A DNA stretch of 64,000 nucleotides from Pelagomonas calceolata (lineage: Eukaryota; Sar; Pelagophyceae; Pelagomonadales; Pelagomonadaceae): assembly GCA_918797485.1 (NCBI GenBank), contig CAKKNE010000001.1, positions 5,828,001 to 5,892,000 on the forward strand, read 5' to 3'. The position numbers and the translations under genes are program-made. The notes under the pieces were generated by a model. The model made no database searches. It saw nothing but the letters and a program-made list of their open reading frames with translations, and was not told the origin of the DNA. This document shows positions 19,371 through 27,500 of this stretch, piece after piece; position 1 is the stretch's first letter, and each line of letters opens with the position of its first letter.

Positions 19371-21550
19371 TTACTGCGGCGTCTTCGCCCGCTCCACCAC
19401 GTCATCAATAGAATTCCCCCGCGTCAGCCCCCCGACAAACATCGCTGCCGTCAACTTCCGCAACCGGGCGTCCTTCTCCTTGCGCACGCGGAACTGCAGA
19501 GCTTTTAGATCGGCCACTCCTTTGCGCTCGGACGACCACGTCGCTAAACTGGGATTCTCGAGCATGGCCAGGTGGAGCCACTTCTTGAGGTAGCCCACGC
19601 ACTGGGCGCGCGCGTACCTTCTGGCCGCTTTGTGGATGATGTGCTTCTCGAGGAGGCTCCTTCGCAATAGAGCCAGCATCTCCGCGTCCAACGTTGGAGA
19701 AAATACTTTCAAAGGAGGTACTGGTAATCGAAAGTCGGTCGTCGCAAATAGCACCTTCAGCGACCAGCCGTTGGGCGCCTTCAGCATGCTCCGGGGGCTG
19801 GTCCCTTCCTCGACCATGCTCAGGGCGTCCTTCTCATCAAATGCAAGCATCGCCGCCTGTTCTTTGGCGAAATGGTCGCGCTCGTGGGCCAGCCTTCGTC
19901 GCACCAAAAACTTCCTCAGAATTTCTTTGCGCGCCGCCGCGTCCTCCGCCTCGAGCTTCTGGTTCTGGCGCGCGGCCTCGGCCTCGGCCTGTCTACGTAG
20001 TTCCTCCTTCTCCGCGTCGCCCATCAGGTCGTCAGCTTTTCTTTCAATACGTACCAACTTGTTCCTGCGTTCTTTGCAGTAGCGCCTAGCGTCCGGCGTC
20101 CAGTCGTCGCCCGGCTTCCTACTCATCTTCGGGGCCTTCTTGCAGACCAAGGACGCCTCGAACTGCCGCAATTTCTTCCCGCTCAGGTAGTCGTCGCGCT
20201 CCTGCAGCAACTGACTTAATTTGCCGTTGATCCTCCTCAGGGCTCTCGTCTTGGAGCGCCGGTCCATCTTTAGCGTATCATTCATGATAGCCTGCATGTG
20301 CGCCTCTACCTCATCTATTTCCTGTTCCAATGCTTGCGGCACCTCGAGCAACATGCGCCGCTTGTCGGCCAGCGTCGGCTTCGGCTGCTCATGTATGAGT
20401 GACGGCTCCTCGGTCACGCCACTATTCACCGAGGACATGGACCGTCGACTGCGCCTTCCATAAGTAACGGGGATGCGCGCCTGTTCTTCCTCGGCCTGGA
20501 CCATCGCCAAATCCACTTTACCGGCCCTTACTAAATTGCCAAAATAAATCAAGTCCGTGCGATGCCTTTCTTGGGCCCGGTCCATGGCCCTCCCTAAGAC
20601 CTCAATCATAGCAAAATGCGGCCGCAGCTTGTGCCGCCAGATCCTTTGACAATTGCGGACCGCGTGGAGGAACTTGACCTGTGTGGAAATCAATCAGGTT
20701 ATCGCGTCTCGCTATCTCGGCACCGCGGTCATCTGAGAGGCCCAAACTTGGACACGACCTCCGAGAGATACGCTCGACCGCGTCGAGCGAGCAGCACCTC
20801 CCTCCGACCGCGAGAGACCCCGAATTGAAGCACAAGTTGAACCTTGATTTCCTCACGGAACTTGACCATAACAAGCTTGAACGGCGGCAGGTGCTGCGCT
20901 TCTCCCAGAAAAAATTTGATCCTATCGACGGACCGGGTGCGAATCACCAGACGGGCGTTCTTGCCTAGACTCGCTAACACCGGGCCGTGGATTATTTTTT
21001 CTGCGCGCTTTCTTCTTCTCTTAACTGGATTGTCCTTGCGCCAGGATGATGCGATCTGCCGCTGCGCTAAATCTCGCTGAAAGGCGTCCTTGCGGCGCTG
21101 TCTTGCATCTTGTACTTTCCTCATGAGTAATGCGGTTCTAACTGCTAAGGCGTACATAGTATGCAGGCTCTTGCCCCTTCTTCTACTACGCTGTTTCTGC
21201 TTGTATCTTTTTAAATCTTCATCTGTGACCGTGGTAAACACGGCCCCGAGCGCCCAGGGCACGCGTCGCGGCGGCCGCTCGCCCTGGTAGGTCGGCGCGA
21301 GGGGAATGCGCGGGATCGAGTCGGCAAACCGCCGCTTGTCTCTGGCCGTCTGCGGTCGGTCTTGCGGAGTCTTCGGTCGTTCTGTAGATGATGCCGGCGC
21401 CGTCGCCGGCCGCGCGGCCAGGGCCTGGCCCAGGGTCTTGTAGGGGGCCGTGCTGGGTCTTTGGTCATTGACCGGCGACGGCGCTTCGTTCAATGCGGCT
21501 TCCGCCGCGTCGGTGGCGACGGACGTGAGGTGGAAGAAGTTGACCGGCAT
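19371..21550 (-). CDS. Coiled-coil protein of unknown function, one introner intron
   Basis: Two exons, 21550-20867 and 20678-19371, give 663 residues. I do not recognise the family. The N-terminal 90 residues are Pro/Thr/Arg-rich and likely disordered. Residues about 110-228 are strongly basic with helical segments (RSRRRGKSLHTMYALAVRT). The second exon is rich in long charged helices (EKEELRRQAEAEAARQNQKLEAE is typical in character) with basic patches, ending in basic amphipathic segments. It could be cytoskeletal or axonemal, but there is no direct evidence. The intron is an introner: splicing joins FKLVM to VKFLHAV through a GT donor provided by the target duplication. The C-terminal end lies close to a 680-bp intergenic region. 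Confidence 0.7.
20679..20866 (-). mobile_element. Introner intron, copy 2
   Basis: 188 bp. On the gene strand the target duplication GTCAAGTT (extended by one C) begins the intron and recurs directly after the acceptor CACAG. The 3' terminus TTGATTTCCACACAG is intact; the 5' terminus is mutated (CCGTGAGGAAATCAA). Removal restores a clean frame. The upstream exon frame stays open into the intron for about 45 codons. Confidence 0.8.
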
Positions 21551-21976
21551 CTTGGGCAGCCTTTTCCTGCGAGCTCGCGCTTGACCTGCAGTCTCTCTGG
21601 CGCTGGGAGATGGCGCTGGGTCCTCGCGGCCTTCTCGCTCCGGACTTGTCGAGGGTTGCTTGGACGGGCGGTGGGTCTTCGGAGGGCTGGCTGCGGGGTT
21701 GGAGTTTTGCTCCTAGTGTCTTACATGCCGCTAGCCCTGAGTCTGAGCTGCAAAAAAGAGCTGGCACAGCGTCGTGCGGCATCGAGAGCGCCTACGCGTG
21801 CTCTCGTGGGTGCTCCCAGGATTGGCTGCGTCTGGTGCAGCCGTGTCCTCGTGCACTGACGCTGGGAAGCACTCGTACACCTGACGCTCTCACAACCACG
21901 CACGCGTGCGCGCAGCGGCGGCATCGTGCGTAGGCGTCGAATCTGAGCGTGCAAGTAGCAGCTCAGGCGACGTTGC
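21551..21976. promoter_or_regulatory. Divergent promoter region
   Basis: About 426 bp between the unknown coiled-coil gene (minus) and the ADP-ribosylglycohydrolase gene (plus). The palindromic motif at 21712-21735 lies 162 bp from the minus start and 242 bp from the plus start. No gene seen. Confidence 0.45.
21712..21735 (+). repeat. Palindromic 5'-flank motif
   Basis: CCTAGTGTCTTACATG followed by CCGCTAGC. It matches the copies at 47363, 52431 and 57734 through the central CTTACA. Confidence 0.75.
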
Positions 21977-23095
21977 ATGCGTCGATTCACGTTGGCGGCC
22001 GCAGCACTCGCGCGCGCAAGAGGAGAGAGCTGCGCGATGGCGGCGGACCGCCTGCGCGGCGCGCTGTGGGGCTTGTTTGCTGGTGATGCGGTCGCGAGCC
22101 CGACGCACTGGTACTACGGCGGCGAGCGCCAGGTCCAAGGTGATTATAATGGACCCATCACCGGCTACGTGAAACCCAGAGAAACGATGATGGGTAGCAT
22201 CATGCCCAAGTCCAACACGGACGGCGCCGGACGAGGCAGCTACAACGCCAATCGGAAGACCGTGATCGGCGGCGTGATTAATCATGGCAAGAAGCCGTAC
22301 TGGGACCCGGCGAAGTCGCACCACTACCACGCCACCTTAAGGGCCGGTGAAGAAACTCTCGAGGCGTCGCTCGTGCGCGTCTTACTGCGCACCGTGGCTT
22401 CAACGAAGTCCGTCGAGGCCGACGCCTTCCGGGACCAGTACGTAAAGTTCATGCAGACGCCGGGCTCGCACAACGACTCCTACGCGTCGACTGCGCACCG
22501 CATGTTCTTCGCCAATTTGTTTCACAAACAGAAGCCGGTGAAGGACTGCCCGGACAACGACGCGCACAACGTTGACACTATTGATGGTTTGGTGTTGCCG
22601 TCCGTGGCCGCGGCCTGCGCCGCTTATAAGGGCGGGCCAGGTGCTGAGGGGAAGGCGGCTGCGCGCGACGCGGCCGTGGCGGTCGCGGCGACGACGCGGG
22701 CGTCAAGACCGCTCGCGACGGCCGCGGCGGCGTTGGGGGACGCGATGCACGGGGCGATCCACGGCGTCGGGTCGGCGGCGTCGCGAGCGGACGCCATGGC
22801 GTCGGCGCTCGGCATGCGCGTGCCGCGCCAGCCGACGATGGTGAGCTGATACCTCGAGCAGAGCGTCCCGAACGTCCTCGCGGCCGCGAAGAACGGCGGA
22901 GGAGACGTCTGGAGCGCTCTGCTCGCGAACGCGAACCGCGGCGGCGAGAACGTGCACACCGGTGCCGTTCTTGGTGCCCTCCTCGGCGCGGAGGCCGGCG
23001 CGGCGGCGCTCGCTCCGGAGCTGTCTGCAGGCCTCGTGAATCGCGTCGAGATCGGCGCCGAGATCGACGCCGTCGTCGCCGCGCTCGACCCGTGA
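21977..23095 (+). CDS. ADP-ribosylglycohydrolase-family protein, probable selenoprotein (in-frame TGA)
   Basis: The first frame runs 290 codons to a TGA at 22847-22849. The same frame then continues 81 codons to a TGA at 23093-23095. The downstream part carries the expected end of the family: YLEQSVPNVLAAA, SALLANANRGGENVHTGAVL, GALLGAEAG. The TGA falls just before YLEQS, where I recall a Cys in family members (C-Y-[IL]-E). Read as selenocysteine, the protein is 372 residues with U at 291. The N-terminus has the family block RGALWGLFAGDAVASPTHW. ADP-ribosylglycohydrolases cleave ADP-ribose from proteins or small molecules; this algal subgroup has GGENVHTG where the classical enzymes have a metal-binding Asp pair, so the substrate is uncertain. 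Pelagophytes are known to be selenoprotein-rich. Start may be 21977 or 22037 (MAADRLRG). Confidence 0.7.
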
Positions 23096-23118
23096 TCTGT
23101 GCCTGGCCTCCTCCTGAT

Positions 23119-23160
23119 ATGACGGTCCGCGCGCGCATTGACTGTGCGTGCGGGCCCGAC
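23119..23160 (+). promoter_or_regulatory. Candidate SECIS-like hairpin in the 3' region
   Basis: Twenty-three bases after the final stop, an ATGA (23119-23122) and a GA (23158-23159) bracket a stem of about 12-14 pairs including G-U pairs: GGTCCGCGCGCG with TGCGTGCGGGCC, extendable by CA/TG around a small loop. Position, ATGA and GA fit a eukaryotic SECIS core. The loop lacks the usual AA and one C.C mismatch sits next to the quartet, so the match is partial. Confidence 0.35.
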
Positions 23161-23199
23161 GATGGACAGAAGTCTAAAGTTCTTGTGTTTATAAGCTAC

Positions 23200-23814
23200 T
23201 TATTTCTTCAAGGCGGGGCTGTCCATCGCCAGCTTGTCAATAAGACCAGACAGCTGATCCAAGGAGAAAGTTTTCACCGCCCGCCCGGCGGAGCTCGACG
23301 GATTCTTGGAGTGAGCGATCGCGAGCTCTGCAAGCTCGTTCATGCGCTCGCCGACCCGTTTGATGTCGTTGCCCATCTCCACCGTCAGCGGATGCGCGGG
23401 GCCGAGGACGCGGCGCGCAACCTTCTCGGCGTCCTCGAGCACCATCGACGCTTCCATAAGTTCAGAAATATTGCCCCTGTCCATGTAGAGGGCCTTCGCG
23501 TAGACCGCGACCATGTTCAGCGTCTGCTGGTTCTCGTAGCCAATGGACGCTTTGGCCTTCGGGATTTCGTCGCGCAGGAGCTTCTTCGCCTCGGCCATGC
23601 GGCCGGTCGAGAGGAGCGTCAGAGCGAGATTCGTCGCCCCGGAAGCCCCCGAGTGTGATCTGTGATTGCAGACTTCAGCCGGAGGGCTTGCGGCGAGCTC
23701 CCGTTGTACCCGGATCGCCTCCTCTTCTCTACCGTTCGTTGCATAGGCAATTCCCAATGTAGCCAGGGCACGCTGAAGGCGCACTCTGTCGAGCGGGAAA
23801 TAGCTCCGACACAT
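23200..23814 (-). CDS. Kinesin-light-chain-type TPR protein
   Basis: 204 residues from ATG 23814. It contains tetratricopeptide helices: LATLGIAYATNGREEEAIRV, NLALTLLSTGRMAEAKKLL, NMVAVYAKALYMDRGNISEL, and VLEDAEKVARRVLGPAHPLT. These repeats form a protein-interaction superhelix; no enzyme domain is present. It resembles the plus-strand neighbour over its last 100 residues and the two start codons are only about 15 bp apart, so this is an inverted duplicate. The short length (about four repeats) suggests a truncated copy or a missed 5' exon. A partner or pathway cannot be read. Confidence 0.65.
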   Translation of the reverse strand: MCRSYFPLDRVRLQRALATLGIAYATNGREEEAIRVQRELAASPPAEVCNHRSHSGASGATNLALTLLSTGRMAEAKKLLRDEIPKAKASIGYENQQTLNMVAVYAKALYMDRGNISELMEASMVLEDAEKVARRVLGPAHPLTVEMGNDIKRVGERMNELAELAIAHSKNPSSSAGRAVKTFSLDQLSGLIDKLAMDSPALKK

Positions 23815-23828
23815 AGAGTGTGCGCTCG

Positions 23829-24446
23829 ATGGCGCAGACGGATAGACTTAAGTTCAGCGCGATGAGGCTGCTTGGGAACGGCCTATTCGAAATAGGCGCA
23901 TACGCGGACGCGTTGTCCGCGGAAAGGGCCGAGTTATCTATACTGATGCGATTTGGCGGACAAGAGGTTGACATTCTCGCCGTGCAGAGCAACCTTGCGT
24001 GCACGTATGAAGCTATAGGACGGGGAGACGAGGCCATGCGTTTACGGAAGGCAATTTACTCCGGACATTTGAAGCTCCACGGAAAAGTACATGAGTTAAC
24101 CCTCGTAGCAGCCAACAATTACGCGGTGTCCCTTCGCGATCTGCTGCGCTTCGAAGAAGCCAAGTCACTTCTGCGCAAAACGATGCCCGTGACCCGCCGC
24201 GTGCTCGGAGAAGGGCATAGACTCACACTCAAGATGAAGAAAATTTACGCGGACTCGCTCTACAAGGACCCCACCGCCACGCTCAACGATCTCCGCGAGG
24301 CCGTGACGACGCTCGAGGACATGGAACGCATCGCGCGGCGCGTGCTCGGTGGAGCGCACCCGATGACAGAGGAGACTGAGCGGGAACTGCAAGAGTCCCG
24401 AGCAGCGCTCCGCGCCCGCGAAACGTCGTCGTCTGGGACGGGGTAA
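23829..24446 (+). CDS. Kinesin-light-chain-type TPR protein (paralogue of neighbour)
   Basis: 205 residues from ATG 23829. TPR units: AMRLLGNGLFEIGAYADALS, VQSNLACTYEAIGRGDEAMR, ANNYAVSLRDLLRFEEAKSL, then ADSLYKDPTATLNDLREAV and TLEDMERIARRVLGGAHPMT. Sequences of this kind are a large family in Aureococcus as I remember it. It is paralogous to the minus-strand gene starting at 23814, sharing for example EAK(K/S)LLR and (E/R)(K/I)(V/A)ARRVLG(P/G)AHP. The frame continues 3 codons upstream without an ATG. Probably a scaffold; function unknown. Confidence 0.65.
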   Translation: MAQTDRLKFSAMRLLGNGLFEIGAYADALSAERAELSILMRFGGQEVDILAVQSNLACTYEAIGRGDEAMRLRKAIYSGHLKLHGKVHELTLVAANNYAVSLRDLLRFEEAKSLLRKTMPVTRRVLGEGHRLTLKMKKIYADSLYKDPTATLNDLREAVTTLEDMERIARRVLGGAHPMTEETERELQESRAALRARETSSSGTG

Positions 24447-24518
24447 ACTAGGAAGTGGTCAACCCGGTCACACTTAGACGTCGGGGGCACAAGGGAAGGG
24501 GGAAATAATGCAACACGA

Positions 24519-27500
24519 TCACTCCTTGTCCAGCAACATGTCCACGCGGTCCTGGTCGCCGTCGCGGCCGAGACCCGACAAGGCGGACGCGGTCAGGCGC
24601 GGCGCGTCGTCCGACGGCTCGTCCTCGCCCGGCGGGTCCCGGAAGAACGCGTCCGCCGCGGCCTTGTGGGCCCGGATAGAGTTTGCCGCGGCGGCGGCGG
24701 CGGCCGCGTCCGCCGCCCGGATCGCGTCGGCCTCCTCGCGCAGATCGGCGTCCTCGTCGACGTCGGCTTCGACAAAGGCGCCCGCCAGCTCGTCGACGTG
24801 CGCCCGTAAACACGTGTCGAAGGCCTCCTTCCTACCAGACGTGACGTATTCGCCACCGGGACCGCAGTCGACACCGTAACCCCCTTCGAGCACAGAAACT
24901 AATCGCCCGCAGCACTTGCGCTCCGCCCAGTCCACGAGTCGCCGCGTCAATACGCCGTAGTCCGCCGCGTCCAACCGACCCAAGTCGACGGGGTCCCGTT
25001 TATGGGCGTCAAAACCAGAGGATAAAATCAACAGGTCCGGTCTAAAAGCGTCCAAAGCGTTCAGGATGCGCGGCAGCGCCTCCTCGAGCACCCACTCCGT
25101 CGTGACCACCTTTTCCGCGCGATGGGGCGCGTTCAACACACCAGGATGGTCCGGCCTCGCTCTTCTGCCGCTCCCAGGAAAGACGTCCTCCCCGGTGGCA
25201 TGTAAACTCAAATACATGAACCGCGGGTCGAAGGTCCTTGCCAAAATGTCCTCCGTGCCGTTGCCGTGGTGCACATCGAAGTCGAAGACCGCCACGCGCT
25301 TCAGCCCCCGCTCGTGCGCCGCGTGCTTCGCTCCGAGCGCGGCGTGATTCAGTAAACAATAACCGTTGCCCGGCGCCCCCAAGGAATTGATCGACGCGCC
25401 GGCGTGGTGTCCTGGTGGTCTTACAGCACACAAAGCGTTTCTAGCTTCTCCACTGAGGACAGCATCTACCGCTTGGATCACGGCAGCGGACGCGGCGATG
25501 GCCGCGCCCCAGGTATCTCGATTGCCGCACGTGTCTTCGTCCTCGCCGCCGAAGATCATCGTGGCCTCCGTCGCGAGGTCGAGGCAGCGCTGCCGGACCG
25601 CGCCCACGTAGCTCCGAGTGTGGGCGTACGCTAGCGACGACGCCGCTCGCTGGAGATAAGACCCGTGCACCGTGCGCTCGACCCAGAGCTTGTTCGAACA
25701 CCTTCTGGCTCGCGCTTCGACGACAGCAGCAGCGGCCACGGCCCTTCGCGCCTGCTCGACGCAGTGCGGCTTCGTGCTATGTAAGCGGCACCGCCGGTCG
25801 TAGACACATAGTGTTCTAGGGGCACCAGGAGCGTCCCAAGAATATTCATCAGAAGACGTGACCCGCGCGACGCCCGCAAGCATGCGCCTTCGAGTCCTAT
25901 TCCGATGCGTCAGCCACGCGTCCCTTGTAACTTGCACTTCCCGCCGCGCGGCGCGCGCGTCGTCCAACGCGCGCTGGGCCTCCTTGGCGCCTCTTTCGGC
26001 CGCCGCCTTGGCGTCCTGATCTCTATTGCGCGCGGCGCGCCGCGCGACGACGTCCCGATCGACCTTGTCCGTGGCCGCGTTCGCACATGTCCTTCTTAAC
26101 AAAGCGTCGTCCCTATCTAACAACCCCTGCACCAACCCATCGACGCGCTCCAACGCTTCCAGCGCCGCGGCTCTTTCACTGCGACACTTGACGAGGCGCT
26201 TCTTCAGCTCCACATCGTCACCTTCATCATCAGAAGAATCGGAAGAGGATTCACTCATGGGATCATCGGACCCCTGCGCCATGGGCCCAACATTCTGCGA
26301 CTTGGACGGCTTCTTCGGCGCCTTGGCGCGCGAACAAGCCCTAGCGCCGGCCGCCGCCGCCGCCAGCGTCACGACCTCCAGGTCTTGTAGAGCTGCCGCG
26401 ACGTCCCTCTCGGCCGCCGCGTCCGACAGAGAAGCACAACTTGTAGAGGAGCCTCTACGTCCAGCCCGCGCCGCTAAATAGAGCCACAGCTCTCTAGCAA
26501 CAGACGCTCGTTGTCCATCAGCCCCCTTGCACGCCTTGAGGGCCTTCTTCGTACTCTTAGAAGCCTCGGAAGCTCGAGCACCACATAAATCAGATGCATC
26601 ACCTTCCCGCAAGTAAGCCAAGGCCCGCCCCACATCGACCGGAGCTTCAGAGGGAATCTGTAAGGTAGGAGCGCCCCGGTCCGACCATCTATCAAAATTC
26701 TCCGCGTCGAAAAATTGGTCCTCGTCGGCCGCTTGATGCCACGATTCGGGCTTGACGCGCACGCGGCGCGGCTCCGGGAGGACCTTGCCGTCCTTCTGCG
26801 GGGATCTTATCGAAGCGGCGCCTCTCGGTGATAAAGCTCGCGGCGTCCGTCGCGGCGGCGGCTCGGTCGCGGAGCCAGCTCTAGTCTTCCTGGGCGGCGG
26901 GCTTCGCGGCGGCTCGTCCTCGTCGTCGGCGTCGTCGGATGACGCTCTAGCGCGCGCTCGTGCCGCTCTAGAACTATCAAGCTTCCCTCTACAACTTTTT
27001 TCGTGCGCGACTCGAGCAGGAGGATGAGAGAAAACTCTACCACACCCCTTGCGACACGTCAGCGTCTCCTCCTCCTCGTCCTCCTCCTCTTGTTTGGGCG
27101 GCGACCGCTGCCGCTTCTTGAGAGGCGGCCTCGGCTTCTCGTCCTTGCCCGGCCGGCCCGGCCCCCGTCTCGGCTCCTCTTCTTTCTCATCAGACGAGGA
27201 AGACTCTTCTTTGGAGGGAACCTTCTTCCGCTTGAACGGATTGAAGGGGTTCGCGCCGGGCTCCGGCGACGGGTCCCGTTCCCTCGGGAAGTGCGGACAG
27301 TCGTCCGTGAGGTGAGGGCCATCACATTTATCACACTTCGGGGGCAGGGCGTCGTCGCTATCGGAGGCGAAGGGGTCCTGGCGCTTCTTGTGGGCTCGCA
27401 GTTTCCGCAGGAAGTCCTGGGGCGTGTCGTACGCGCCCCTTCCAATGCCGCGCGACTGCATGGCTTCTCTTAATTGCGAAGAACTGAGTCCAGAAAATTC

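Noticed and set aside
22841-22861. A 21-bp GT-AG 'intron' (gtgagc...cgagcag) that would remove the TGA in frame
   Set aside because: Shorter than any other intron in the window (shortest 45 bp), and it would delete the conserved YLEQ. Kept only as an alternative to test by cDNA.
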